Assembly: GCA_002410505.1 (NCBI GenBank)
Contig: DHSO01000018.1
Span: 1 to 39,813, forward strand
DNA: 39,813 nt
Origin: Cloacimonetes bacterium UBA5284
GTDB taxonomy: Bacteria > Cloacimonadota > Cloacimonadia > Cloacimonadales > Cloacimonadaceae
Direction of reading: 5' to 3'
Shown here: piece after piece, positions 1 to 9,717 of the stretch
How positions within the stretch are numbered: position 1 is the stretch's first letter
How the letters are laid out: each line of letters opens with the position of its first letter
The notes under the pieces: model-generated
The model's input: only the letters and a program-made list of their open reading frames with translations
Databases searched by the model: none
Told to the model about the DNA's origin: nothing
Position numbers and translations under genes: made by a program

Positions 1-3000
1 TATTTCATCATGATCATTTTCTTGGATGAGCTGTATTTTCCGGCATTCATTCTGTAGAAATAGACACCGGAGCTTACAGGACGGTTGTTATTGTCGGTAC
101 CGTTCCAAACCACGCTGTGTTCGCCAGCGGTTTTTTCTTCGTTAACCAGACGTTTTACCAATTGTCCCTTCAGGTTGTAGATTTCTACGCTAACGGGACC
201 GGCTTCTTTCACGCTGAAGCGGATAGTAGTTTCCGGGTTGAAGGGGTTCGGGTAGTTGCCCTTCAGTTCGGTTTTTACCACAGGAATTGTATTTTCATCA
301 TTGGGAGATCCGCCATCGCTGTATACGCCAACGTTGTCCAACATGAAGATGAAGGCGTCGTCCGATACACATTGGATACCGATAAATACACTCTGCGTAT
401 CGTATTCAGAGAGATCGTAGATGTATTCGGTCCAGTTTCCGGGCACTTCTATGGGAGTGGGTCCGGACACAAATTGGAAGAGTTGCGGAATGATTGTTCC
501 AAAAGTAGAAACACCTACTCTGAACATTTCCGGGCCATACTGAGTAGTATAACTCTTCGCATAGAGTTTGATGCTGCTGTTTGTGCCCAGGCTTACGCGG
601 TTGGTGATCAACCAGTCTTTATTGGGAGGATTGACAGCAGCAAAGCTGGCGGCAAATTTGTCTCCCTCATAAGCGGCCATATCTTCGATTGGAGGCACGG
701 TCGCACTCGGATTGAAGATGGTGTAAGCCATAGCACTACCACTGCCCGGGAATGAGATACTTTCGAAGCCATAGGTTTCTGAAGCATCCTGGTCCAGAGT
801 GTTCCACCAGCCGAAGGTAGTAGCGAAATCCTCGTATTCTTCGAAGCTATCCATAAAGACTTCTTCGCCGAGTACCAGATTCACGTTCACATCGATGGTT
901 ACAGGAGAGGTTTCACCGGTATTGTAAACAGCGCTGACGCCATATACATAATCGCCATTGGGCAGATCATTGTCGGTGTAAACCGTAGTTTCAGGATTAT
1001 TGATGCTACCAATGTGTTCTCCATCACGATATACTTCGTAGCCCAGCAATACTGCGCGGTTGTTTCTGGTTACTTCGACGCGTTTAGCGCCAAGAATACC
1101 GGTAGATTTGGGCAGAGGAGCTTCGTTGATGGGAGAAAGGGTGATGGCTTTCAAGTTTTGATTTTGAGCTACCATACCCTGGATCAACCAGTTGTAGGGC
1201 AGAGGAGGATCTGTGATCTGGGTAAGAGTGGTCCAGCCACTGAAGTTCATCACATTACCCTTACCTTCTACTACGGGGCCTTCATCGCAACCGGCAGGAA
1301 ATCCACCCTGGGTATTGATGCCATAACCGATCCAGAGCTGCTGTCCTGCCTCTATATTCACAGGATTGCTGAGGATTACCGTGTTCCAATCTTGCACTGT
1401 GACACCGCTGACTACCTGACTGTAAACCAGAGAGCCCGGCATGGTAGAGGTGCCGCCCGTCCATATTTTTGCGGTATACACGGCGTCTTCAAACATAGGC
1501 ACAAATTTCATTTGTACCAGAGTTCCACCAACATATTCGGTGAGATCACTGGCTTCAAAGCGGTGTGCCACATCGAAATTAGCCGCGGCGTTGGTGCCAA
1601 TGCTGTTGCCCAGAGCTGCATCGTTGTTACTCCAGGAAATCCAGTCACCGGTAATCGGCGGAACGGGGCTGGTCCAGCTTAGATTTACATCGTTACCTTC
1701 TACGGTATAGGCCAGATCTTGAGGACCATCGAGTTCTTCTACAGTTACTTCTATCATGTTTGAAAGTTCGGAATCACCACCGGGATATGCTGCGGCGAGA
1801 GTGTAGAAGTAGGTTCCATAAACAGGAACGGTATCTACATGGCTCAGAGCAGCAGGATCATTGATGGTGGAGACCAGGGTTCCATCACGGTAGAGTTTGT
1901 AACCGTTCAGTTCACGGGTGACGGTTCTGCTTTCGCCGGATACCGCCAGATCACCTGCAGGCCTGGGAAGCGGAGCTTCCACGATGCCCTTGGGAGACTT
2001 ACCGATGGCACGATTGTAATCTACGTAACCTTGGATTGACCAGTTGTATACGAGTGACTCATTTACTTGACTAAGAGTGGTCCAACCGCCGAAGTTCATC
2101 ATGTTGCCTTTGCCTTCCACGGCAGGGCCATCGTCGCAACCGGCAGGGTGTCCGGTAGTTGTGTTTACACCATAACCGATCCAGAGCTGACCCGTGGTGG
2201 GAATGGAGATGGGAGTAGTAAGAAGCACATTGTTCCATTCGCCAATAACGGGAGCATTGACCACTTGAGAGTGAATCATTGAGCTGGGTTGGGTATTCGA
2301 GGTTCCGGTCCAGATCTTCACCGTGTAGGTGCTATTTACTTCGTTTGGTACAAACTGGACGTTAGTAAGAGTGGATCCGTGGAGTTCCGCCAAGTCATTG
2401 GCATCATAACGGTGAGCCACGTCAAACTCAGCTGCACCGCCTGTGCCGATAGCATTGCCTATGATAGTGGGATCGCACCAGGTGATCCATTCTCCACTGG
2501 GAGGAGGAGTGGGGGCGTCCCACGCCAAATGCACATCCAAGTTCACCACATTGGTCATGTGGAGGTTTGAGGGAGGATAGTGATCGTTTGGCAATTCAAC
2601 GGCAGAACCGCTGAGGCTGATATTGTGTGCTACGCGAGCCATGTTGTCGCTGACAGTAAGCGTGGCGGCGTGTTCACCTGCAGCTGTGGGAGCGTAGTTT
2701 ACTGTAATATTGAGGGTTTCTGTACCGGTGATTTCGACAGGCAGAGTGGGCAAAGTGCCCAGGCTCATCATATCGCTGCCGCTAAGGCTGATAGCGTTGA
2801 TGATGAGGGTGCCTTCGCCGGCATTGGAAATGCTGAATTCCTGACTGGCAGTATCGCCTACGTTCAATTCGCCGAAGTTATGTTCGGTGGGAGTGATGGC
2901 AAAGATCGGATTCTCTATCGGATCACCTTCAAATACGGTAACGTTATCCACATAGAGATCGTTGTCGCCATTGCTCTCGGTGGATTCTGCGTAGAAGGCG

Positions 3001-6000
3001 AAGTATTTGATGCCGGATATACCGGTAAGCGGAATGTCGAAATCTGCGCCGGTGGCGGGAATCGCGTCCATGACGTCCGCACTGCCGGTATTGTTCCATT
3101 CACGCAAGATTACGGGGTTGGTCATGTCCGCACTGTCGCTCATGATTACCAAGAATCTGTCATCAGCCTGTTCGCCAATGCTTTCTGAAGGATTAGAGTT
3201 GTTCCAGTCAGTTAGGCCAAGACTTACGCCAAGCACATAGTTACCTTCAGGAACGTTTACCGGCGGAGTGATCAGCCAGCCGTAACGGGAGCTACCATAG
3301 ATGTTTATCTTGGCCGCGTTGTTTTCGACGGCATCATATAGCCAGTCGCCACGGTTCCACTGAGAATAGGTGCCGGAAGCATCAGGATACAATCCGCTCT
3401 TCTGGCTCCATTCAACCGGTACGAAAGGATCGGCAGCGGTGGTGCCAAAATCTTCCAACCAGGGGAAAGTGGAGATAATCGGATCATAGCAAGAACCGGT
3501 AAGGTCGATTGTGATCTCTTGGTCACCGGCAGTCACAACTACGCTTCCGGTGTGGTCGCCCACTACTGTAGGCAAGTAAACCACGGTGAAGGTAGTGGAT
3601 TCAGCGGCTGCCAGAGACAGGGCGGTGAAAGGCTCTTCCAAAGCGTAAGCATCACCGGATACCACGACGCTGCCAACGTTCAGGACGCCGGCGCCGCTGT
3701 TTGAAATGGTGAAACTCTTGCTGTGAGGAGTATTTATAATCTGACTGCCAAAGTCCCAGCTGAGAGGTGTAACCGTCAGAATGGGGTCTGTGGGCAGATC
3801 AGCAAATTGGAACATGGCATTAGGAATGTAAGCCAGCAGTGTTCCAACCGGAGGTGCTGCAGGATCCGGATTTGTGCCATCGTTGTAATAGCGAAGACTG
3901 CGATTACCGGTTACAGCAGTGCTGTAAAAGTAATAAGAGCTGCTGTCATAACCGGGAGCATTCTCATCAACTGCAATCACCAGGTTGTCTGTGTTGTTGT
4001 ATACAAAGGGAGAATCGAGAGTAATCTCAATCCAGCCTTCAACAGCGGGAATAACCATGATACCGGTGAAAACCTGAGTCAGATCATTCAAAGGAACCCA
4101 GTTATCTGTGGAAGCAAATTCCGTGAGAGCAGTGTGGCCCATATAAACGGTCCAGTCGTTTGTATTCACAGCTTCACCGCCGCCATTCCAATAGTACCAG
4201 ATCTTTTCGATACGTTGATCTGCCATATTGAGCTCGCTCTGCAGGAAGATGCTTTGGCTGTAGGTGTAACCATAGTATGGGTTTACAGGGATGGAATTAT
4301 TGGCAGTGCCATTGCCGATAATTACTACGCCCAAAGGCATGCCTTCGGCTACCAAAGGAACTTCAACGGTGGTTTCTGTCTGCACATTTGCGATAGTAAG
4401 CGTGGCAGACAAAGGTCCTTCAACGCCGGCTGTGGCGACGACAGGCAGACTAACGGTCTGACCCGCAGCCAGAGCGGCAGGAAGGGCTGTGGTGTCAACG
4501 CTGAACATCTCTGCATTGGTGCCGCTAATAGAGATTTCGGTGGCGTCAATATTGAGGATACCACTGCCATTGTTTCCCAGGACAAGAGCTATCGGAGCAG
4601 AGGCTACACCTTGGGTGATCAAGCCAAAGTCCATATCGGCAGGACTTACGGAAAGCATTGGTGCACCGGGAACCTCACGGACAAGCACGTTATCCACAAA
4701 GAGATCGTTGTCGCCGTTGCTGACAGTAGATTCTCCGTAGAAAGCAAAGAAACGAGTTCCGGTGATGCCTTCCAGCGGGAAGATCACTTCAGTGCCGGTG
4801 TTTGGAATAGCGTTGAAAACGCGATCCGAACCGGCATTGTTCCATTCAGCCAGAACAACAGCATCTGTCATATTCGGATTTGTTGCCATGAGGACCATAA
4901 ATTTGTCATCAAGCTGTCCGGCGGGATCTTCGATGGGGCTGCTGTTGCCATAGTCTGTAAGACCAAGGTCAAATCTCAACTCATAGCCATCTTCAGGAAT
5001 ATCGATGGGAGGAGTAACCAGCCAGCCATAGCGTGAGCTGCCGTAAATATTTATCTTGGCGGCATTGTTGCCGGTGGCTCCGTTTAGCCATTCATCGCGG
5101 AACCACTGAGTCGAGGTGCCGGTGGGATTGGGATACAATCCACTCATTTGACTCCAGTTTGCCACAGGCCAATCTCCGCTCACTGTGCCAAAATCCACTA
5201 ACCAGGGGAAGGTAGAGATGGTGGGATTGGAACGAGTGGTGAAGCTGCGCACTGTTGCGGGATCGCCGCTGCCGGCATTGTTCACCGCTTCAACTGTCCA
5301 GTAATATGTGGTCAAATAATCCAGAGGAGTGTCCACACTATAAGGAGACATCACATTGCTGGCAAAGAGAGTGCTGCCATCAACTGTATCCAAATAGATG
5401 TTGTAGCCGGAGGGAATGCCGCCGGTGGTCGGAGCGGTCCAGGTGAATGTTGTCCATTCATTTACATCGATTGCTAAGTCTGCAGGAGAACTTAGAGTAG
5501 GAGTCCCGGGGGCTACCGGTGTGATATTGGGACCAATGACAGCGTCCAGATAGGTGCTGCCGGTCACGGTAGCGGTACGGAATCCGAGGTAGTAGTTGTT
5601 TCCGGCCAGGGAACTGAGGTCATAGCTATAATTCACGAAGCTGTAAGATCCGGGATGGGTGATTGCTTCACCGATCTGAGTCCAGTTTTCGCGATCTGAA
5701 GAATATACAATGTTGATGCCGCTGGTAGCGTTTGATCCGGCAGCCCAGAAATCAAGTGAGCTTCCGGCTTCAATGGTGAGCAGCGGAGTGGAAAGAATGT
5801 ATTCATTGGATGAGCTTCCGCTTCTGTATGCGGAGGCAGCGCCATGAATATGGTAGGAAGTGCTTCTGCTCCAGCTGGTGGAACCAATGCTAGCCCAACC
5901 CGCCGGAGGAACGCTTACTTCGAAGCTCTCTGCCAGTTGATCGGCTCCTGGAGTGCTGAAACTCCATACAGGACATCCGGCCGCGGGGCCGTTTTCGTTC

Positions 6001-6818
6001 TCGGGCACTACCTGCCAGTAATATGTGGTGCCGGGAGCAAGATCTGTCAGAGCATAGTTTGTTGCCGTTTGGTTTGCCAGAAAAGCGGGGCTTTCTGTGG
6101 TGCCAAAATAGAGATTGTAAGCAGTCGGCATACCGTCTCCGGCACTCCATGCCAGAGTGAGATCGGTAAACGAATAACCACCGTCAGCAGGTGCGATGAG
6201 GATCGCAGGGCTGGGAGGTGTCGTGCTGGGCGTCACAATCTGAATGTTGGGACGGTTATAATAAAGGGTTCCGGTTAAAGTTGCCGGGAAAGTGTTATCA
6301 GCATATTTATATACTGCTTGATAATCAGTGGTGGCAGTATAGTGGAAATTCGGGTAGCTAGAAGCATAATCTCCATCCCAGTTTTCCCATATAATTTCGA
6401 TGTTATCGGTGCCATTCCAGACAAAAGGAGTGCTAAACATCAGATAATGCCAGCCACCACCGTTAAAAGTGACGTCGGTCATGGCGACATTCTGAAACTC
6501 TGTGTTTGCAGGCAGGGTGTTGTCTTCAGCGGCATATAAAGCTGCCGTGGTATGCCGAATATACACCCGTTGATCCATATATGTGTAGTTGGAAGGTGTG
6601 TTTCCAACGCTATAGCCGAGACCTGTCATCTCACCGGGTGTGAATCCGGCAGCGCTCAGCTCAGCCGCGGTGTAGATGGTCTTTGTCCAGCTGTAATCAT
6701 ACAACCCGTATGCCGGGATATAATTCTGCGTGGACGTACCATCACCGATTGTGAAGGTTTCTGCTGCAATAACGCCGAAAAGCATCAAGAGCAAAAACAG
6801 AACGGTGGTTTTCTTCAT
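1..6818 (-). CDS. Giant secreted multidomain protein with T9SS/FlgD-like C-terminal sorting domain (3' edge cut)
   Basis: The open frame starts at 6818 behind a GGAGAAAAAGAC ribosome site and runs to the window edge, about 2272 codons. The last codon is cut after TA, almost certainly a stop because the protein ends in KMIMMK, typical of Por/T9SS sorting tails. Residues 1-19 are a signal peptide. Modules in approximate order: an N-terminal beta domain (20-200) that recurs at 824-1007; FN3 at 205-290 and 437-530; a carbohydrate-binding/choice-of-anchor-like domain at 290-430; paired choice-of-anchor domains beginning STFPWL at 534-718 and 1113-1297, sharing AKINIYGSSRYGWL; ASPM/Hydin-like Ig domains near 720-822, 1010-1110 and 1299-1413; two long FN3-type repeats with the motifs FDVAHR and LWIGYG (1415-1975); a last choice-of-anchor domain (1977-2163); and the sorting domain GNYPNPFNPETTI to the end (2180-2272). 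The role is probably cell-surface adhesion or polymer binding; no catalytic domain was seen. Confidence 0.9.
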   Translation of the reverse strand, partial: MKKTTVLFLLLMLFGVIAAETFTIGDGTSTQNYIPAYGLYDYSWTKTIYTAAELSAAGFTPGEMTGLGYSVGNTPSNYTYMDQRVYIRHTTAALYAAEDNTLPANTEFQNVAMTDVTFNGGGWHYLMFSTPFVWNGTDNIEIIWENWDGDYASSYPNFHYTATTDYQAVYKYADNTFPATLTGTLYYNRPNIQIVTPSTTPPSPAILIAPADGGYSFTDLTLAWSAGDGMPTAYNLYFGTTESPAFLANQTATNYALTDLAPGTTYYWQVVPENENGPAAGCPVWSFSTPGADQLAESFEVSVPPAGWASIGSTSWSRSTSYHIHGAASAYRSGSSSNEYILSTPLLTIEAGSSLDFWAAGSNATSGINIVYSSDRENWTQIGEAITHPGSYSFVNYSYDLSSLAGNNYYLGFRTATVTGSTYLDAVIGPNITPVAPGTPTLSSPADLAIDVNEWTTFTWTAPTTGGIPSGYNIYLDTVDGSTLFASNVMSPYSVDTPLDYLTTYYWTVEAVNNAGSGDPATVRSFTTRSNPTISTFPWLVDFGTVSGDWPVANWSQMSGLYPNPTGTSTQWFRDEWLNGATGNNAAKINIYGSSRYGWLVTPPIDIPEDGYELRFDLGLTDYGNSSPIEDPAGQLDDKFMVLMATNPNMTDAVVLAEWNNAGSDRVFNAIPNTGTEVIFPLEGITGTRFFAFYGESTVSNGDNDLFVDNVLVREVPGAPMLSVSPADMDFGLITQGVASAPIALVLGNNGSGILNIDATEISISGTNAEMFSVDTTALPAALAAGQTVSLPVVATAGVEGPLSATLTIANVQTETTVEVPLVAEGMPLGVVIIGNGTANNSIPVNPYYGYTYSQSIFLQSELNMADQRIEKIWYYWNGGGEAVNTNDWTVYMGHTALTEFASTDNWVPLNDLTQVFTGIMVIPAVEGWIEITLDSPFVYNNTDNLVIAVDENAPGYDSSSYYFYSTAVTGNRSLRYYNDGTNPDPAAPPVGTLLAYIPNAMFQFADLPTDPILTVTPLSWDFGSQIINTPHSKSFTISNSGAGVLNVGSVVVSGDAYALEEPFTALSLAAAESTTFTVVYLPTVVGDHTGSVVVTAGDQEITIDLTGSCYDPIISTFPWLEDFGTTAADPFVPVEWSQKSGLYPDASGTYSQWNRGDWLYDAVENNAAKINIYGSSRYGWLITPPVNVPEGNYVLGVSLGLTDWNNSNPSESIGEQADDRFLVIMSDSADMTNPVILREWNNTGSADVMDAIPATGADFDIPLTGISGIKYFAFYAESTESNGDNDLYVDNVTVFEGDPIENPIFAITPTEHNFGELNVGDTASQEFSISNAGEGTLIINAISLSGSDMMSLGTLPTLPVEITGTETLNITVNYAPTAAGEHAATLTVSDNMARVAHNISLSGSAVELPNDHYPPSNLHMTNVVNLDVHLAWDAPTPPPSGEWITWCDPTIIGNAIGTGGAAEFDVAHRYDANDLAELHGSTLTNVQFVPNEVNSTYTVKIWTGTSNTQPSSMIHSQVVNAPVIGEWNNVLLTTPISIPTTGQLWIGYGVNTTTGHPAGCDDGPAVEGKGNMMNFGGWTTLSQVNESLVYNWSIQGYVDYNRAIGKSPKGIVEAPLPRPAGDLAVSGESRTVTRELNGYKLYRDGTLVSTINDPAALSHVDTVPVYGTYFYTLAAAYPGGDSELSNMIEVTVEELDGPQDLAYTVEGNDVNLSWTSPVPPITGDWISWSNNDAALGNSIGTNAAANFDVAHRFEASDLTEYVGGTLVQMKFVPMFEDAVYTAKIWTGGTSTMPGSLVYSQVVSGVTVQDWNTVILSNPVNIEAGQQLWIGYGINTQGGFPAGCDEGPVVEGKGNVMNFSGWTTLTQITDPPLPYNWLIQGMVAQNQNLKAITLSPINEAPLPKSTGILGAKRVEVTRNNRAVLLGYEVYRDGEHIGSINNPETTVYTDNDLPNGDYVYGVSAVYNTGETSPVTIDVNVNLVLGEEVFMDSFEEYEDFATTFGWWNTLDQDASETYGFESISFPGSGSAMAYTIFNPSATVPPIEDMAAYEGDKFAASFAAVNPPNKDWLITNRVSLGTNSSIKLYAKSYTTQYGPEMFRVGVSTFGTIIPQLFQFVSGPTPIEVPGNWTEYIYDLSEYDTQSVFIGIQCVSDDAFIFMLDNVGVYSDGGSPNDENTIPVVKTELKGNYPNPFNPETTIRFSVKEAGPVSVEIYNLKGQLVKRLVNEEKTAGEHSVVWNGTDNNNRPVSSGVYFYRMNAGKYSSSKKMIMMK

Positions 6819-6853
6819 GTCTTTTTCTCCATTTTTTATGGTTATATTAATAC

Positions 6854-6883
6854 CTTATATGCGCGATTCATTAACTTAACCAA
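6854..6883 (-). promoter_or_regulatory. Candidate promoter for the giant secreted protein gene
   Basis: On the minus strand a TTGGTT (6883-6878) and a TATAAG (6859-6854) are separated by 18 bases, about 35 bases upstream of the ATG at 6818. The match to a housekeeping consensus is partial. The surrounding AT-rich leader holds no other better pair that I could see. Confidence 0.25.
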
Positions 6884-6980
6884 CCCCGCATGACTAATAT
6901 ATTCTCTCGTTGTTATGGGCTTGTTCACTCATAAATCCATAATTACACTCTATGTACGATGCATAAACTGTTCCCAAGTT

Positions 6981-7013
6981 AAAAAAAGCTGTGGCAATCA
7001 CTACGATTGGCAC
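6981..7013 (-). terminator. Rho-independent terminator ending the lptE-to-nitroreductase run
   Basis: Read on the minus strand, GTGCCAATC and GATTGCCAC form a 9-bp stem with one mismatch around a 5-base loop. AGC and seven consecutive T residues follow (6987-6981). It lies about 105 bases after the stop of the nitroreductase gene and before the separately expressed giant secreted protein gene. Confidence 0.6.
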
Positions 7014-7117
7014 TGAAACAGCAATTAAGTCATAAAATCACAGTAACAGTATCCTGTAAAGGAAAAACTCAAATTCAGGATAGCCATGTCCTCATTTATG
7101 GCCTTTATCTGGCCGGA

Positions 7118-8014
7118 TTATTTCCGCTTTCCTATCGCTGCTACGTAGATTACAAACTCTTCGTAACCATCCAGATCCAAAGCCGCATTCAATCCTTCAT
7201 CCAGAAAGGCGCCGATCATGCAGCAACCTCCACCAATGGCTTCTGATGCCAGATGCAGGTTTTGACCGATGTGCCCGGCATCCAGATACAAATAGCGGTA
7301 TCCCCGCTGGCCATAACGCCAGCACGTGCGATAGGGCACTGCAGTATAGATGAAATTCACTGCAGCCTTGCCCACCATCTCCTGTCTGAGACAGCCTTCA
7401 AATATCTTTTGTTGAATCCCGGCCCCTTCTTCTATCAGGATAAGGCAATGCTTGATGGGATGATAATAATACAGACCATTCTTGATGCCGTTTACCCGAT
7501 GCACATCCAGAAAGCATTCGATGGGATGACGACTGCCGGCTGAGGGGACATTGCGAAAAGTAATCTCCATGCGTTCGTTGCTGCGAAAATCCCGCGCCCA
7601 GCTGCCACAATAGAGCAAGAAAGACAGCTCTTCCAGACTGAGAGATTCATCGCTGTATTCACGCAGGCTGCGTCGTTTGGCGATGGTCTCCTGCAAGCTT
7701 ATATCTTTGAAATCCAATGTGCCCACCGCGGGCAGCGCGACCAATTCTCCACTGCGTGCCTTGATGGCGTCCGGACGGGGCATCCCCAGCTGTTGATCGC
7801 TTTTGTCCGCATACACATAGCGGGTTAGTTTCACAAAATCGGGACCGATGTTTTTGGCCTTGGGCCGTTCCGCTTCGATCTCTGCAAGGATGTGCTTCAA
7901 AGCACTATCCATCAGTTCCAGTTCGTCCGCGCTCATGCCGCTTTCCTGGCGAATCTGTTCGTCTGTGTAGCCATGAGTTTTGTAATACAGGTAATCAAAG
8001 GTTTTAGCATCCAT
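7118..8014 (-). CDS. SagB-type / nitroreductase-family FMN oxidoreductase
   Basis: A 298-residue protein whose last two thirds match the nitroreductase fold. RRSLREY (114-120) is the usual FMN-phosphate-binding start. PSAGSRHPIE (157-166) and a C-terminal LDAGHIGQNLHLASEA segment match the SagB-like branch. The first 100 residues are an extra helical region. SagB-type enzymes use FMN either to oxidise azolines in peptide natural products or for unassigned redox reactions. No YcaO, SagC or precursor-peptide gene is nearby, so a peptide-modification role is unsupported here. The start at 8014 has a GGAG site 7-8 bases upstream. It is the last gene of the run after manC (18-base gap). Family placement is secure; the substrate is unknown. 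Confidence 0.85.
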   Translation of the reverse strand: MDAKTFDYLYYKTHGYTDEQIRQESGMSADELELMDSALKHILAEIEAERPKAKNIGPDFVKLTRYVYADKSDQQLGMPRPDAIKARSGELVALPAVGTLDFKDISLQETIAKRRSLREYSDESLSLEELSFLLYCGSWARDFRSNERMEITFRNVPSAGSRHPIECFLDVHRVNGIKNGLYYYHPIKHCLILIEEGAGIQQKIFEGCLRQEMVGKAAVNFIYTAVPYRTCWRYGQRGYRYLYLDAGHIGQNLHLASEAIGGGCCMIGAFLDEGLNAALDLDGYEEFVIYVAAIGKRK

Positions 8015-8032
8015 ACACTTCTCCTATGGTGT

Positions 8033-9088
8033 TCAGAGCAGTTCTGTAAGCTCGTTTTGTTTAAGATTTTCCACAACCAGTTTCACGTCCTCGCTGCGGT
8101 CTTTGGCCACAATCAATATGGCGTCGTCGGTTTCGATCACACAGAGATTGTCCACCCCGATTATAGCAGTGAATTTATCGCTTTTAATGTAGTTTTCATG
8201 AGCGTCTATGGCATATAGAGGCGCGGAGCTGAAATTGCCCTGTTGGTCTTTGGCACATAGCTCCCAGAGCGCTTTCCAACTGCCCACATCACTCCAGCCC
8301 AAGTCCACGGGAATCACGCAACGCCGTTCGGCTTTTTCCATAATGGCGATATCGATGGGGACGCGCGGCATATCTTTGTATAAAGTGCTGATATCCGCCC
8401 CCGGACCTTGCTCGCTCCACACTGCTCCAATTTTGGCACACAGCTCTGCTGCAGGCTGCATGTGGCGTTCAAAGGCCTTGCTGATGGTGCCGATACACCA
8501 GCAAAACATACCGCTGTTCCAGTAAAAACCTCCCCGGGCCAGGAAGCTCCCGGCGGTTGCCAGATCAGGCTTCTCCTTGAAACGGCGCACTTCATAGAGC
8601 CCCTCAGAGATCATAGCTCCGGCTTCAATATAGCCGTAACCTGTGGCAGGGTAGTCCGGCACAATCCCAAATGTGATCAAACGACCTTCGGAGGCGGCTT
8701 CTCCGGCTTTTTGCAAATTCAAAAGAAAGGCATCTCGCTTGCTGATCACATGATCCGCCGGCAGCACGATCATGCTTGTATCCTCGCTATAGCGAGATTT
8801 CAGATATTGTACGCTGAGGGCGATGCAGGGCGCGGTGTTCATGCCAAAGGGTTCGATGATGATGTTTTCCGCAGGCAACGCCGGCAGGTGTTCTTGTACC
8901 AAATCCACCTGATCTGCAGCAGTGACGATATAGATATCATTTAACGGAATCATGGGCATCAAACGATCCACGGTAAGCTGGATCATCGACCTCTCTGAGA
9001 TCACTTTCAAAAACTGCTTTGGCCTGCCTTGGCGACTCATCGGCCAGAACCTGGTTCCGGACCCACCTGCCATTACAAGTGCTATCAT
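8033..9088 (-). CDS. manC: Mannose-1-phosphate guanylyltransferase (GDP)
   Basis: A 351-residue nucleotidyltransferase that makes GDP-mannose from mannose 1-phosphate and GTP in the cytoplasm, for mannose- or fucose-containing surface sugars. The N-terminal pyrophosphorylase signature GGSGTRFWPMSR (8-19) is followed by PKQFL (23-27); VLPADH and FKEKPD in the middle and a DLGWSDVG motif later complete the GMP pattern. It lacks the C-terminal cupin phosphomannose isomerase domain of the bifunctional 480-residue proteins, so it is a single-function form. The start has a GGAGG site 4 bases upstream. It follows lolA by 17 bases. Confidence 0.93.
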   Translation of the reverse strand: MIALVMAGGSGTRFWPMSRQGRPKQFLKVISERSMIQLTVDRLMPMIPLNDIYIVTAADQVDLVQEHLPALPAENIIIEPFGMNTAPCIALSVQYLKSRYSEDTSMIVLPADHVISKRDAFLLNLQKAGEAASEGRLITFGIVPDYPATGYGYIEAGAMISEGLYEVRRFKEKPDLATAGSFLARGGFYWNSGMFCWCIGTISKAFERHMQPAAELCAKIGAVWSEQGPGADISTLYKDMPRVPIDIAIMEKAERRCVIPVDLGWSDVGSWKALWELCAKDQQGNFSSAPLYAIDAHENYIKSDKFTAIIGVDNLCVIETDDAILIVAKDRSEDVKLVVENLKQNELTELL

Positions 9089-9105
9089 CTATCCTCCGTC
9101 GTCCA

Positions 9106-9717
9106 TTATTGTTCGATCACACGGGTATTTTTGGGGTAATTGAATCTCCACACCGCGGGGTCTATTGTTTGGTTTTGCAGTATGTTTGTGAAGCGATACG
9201 TAACCTTGTTGGCAGATTTATCGCTATAACTTAGCACGCTCACCAATCCGCTCGTGCTGTTGATTTCAGCCTCCAGACTCTTGATCAGAGGATCGTTTTT
9301 TGGCTTCAACTCCACCCGGCTGATCCCTTTGCTGCTATCCAGGATTTTCACATCGCTCTTAGCCCAATAATGTTCCAAAATCTCGATGGGATTCATCTTG
9401 TTAAATTCCGGCATTACCGCGCTTTTGAAAAGGGTGGCGCTGCCAGCGTCAAATAGCTCGGCAAAGCCATTGCTGATATAGAGCCTCTGAACAGAGGGCT
9501 TGCTGAAAGCCATCAGCATGCGATCTTTGGCAAAATAGAGCTTGCCGCTATAGCTGATGCTTTTTTGCAACTGACTGAAGTAATTGTCCTGTTGTACATT
9601 GGCTTGAAAGGTACTAAGTCCACCATAGCGCATAGATAGTTTATTGTACAAATCCCCGGTGCTTTGCGCTGCCAATACCGAGCACATGAGCATCAGGATT
9701 ATGCTAATCTTCTTCAT
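9106..9717 (-). CDS. lolA: LolA-like outer-membrane lipoprotein carrier protein
   Basis: A 203-residue periplasmic protein. A signal peptide (MKKISIILMLMCSVLAAQS) precedes a LolA/LolB-fold domain: paired strands such as YSGKLYFAKDRMLMAFSKP, a middle helix with NKMNPIEILEHYW and a C-terminal sheet ending RFNYPKNTRVIE. LolA carries triacylated lipoproteins from the LolCDE exporter to the outer membrane. The gene overlaps the 3' end of ftsK by 14 bases, so it is likely translated by coupling. The ftsK-lolA order is also common in proteobacteria, which supports the call. A LolB-like lipoprotein lies on the plus strand at 36358-37080. Confidence 0.88.
   Translation of the reverse strand: MKKISIILMLMCSVLAAQSTGDLYNKLSMRYGGLSTFQANVQQDNYFSQLQKSISYSGKLYFAKDRMLMAFSKPSVQRLYISNGFAELFDAGSATLFKSAVMPEFNKMNPIEILEHYWAKSDVKILDSSKGISRVELKPKNDPLIKSLEAEINSTSGLVSVLSYSDKSANKVTYRFTNILQNQTIDPAVWRFNYPKNTRVIEQ

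Noticed and set aside
3723..5036. A 437-codon plus-strand open frame
   Set aside because: It lies antisense inside the giant secreted protein gene, has no ribosome site or domain pattern, and its composition mirrors the real minus-strand frame.
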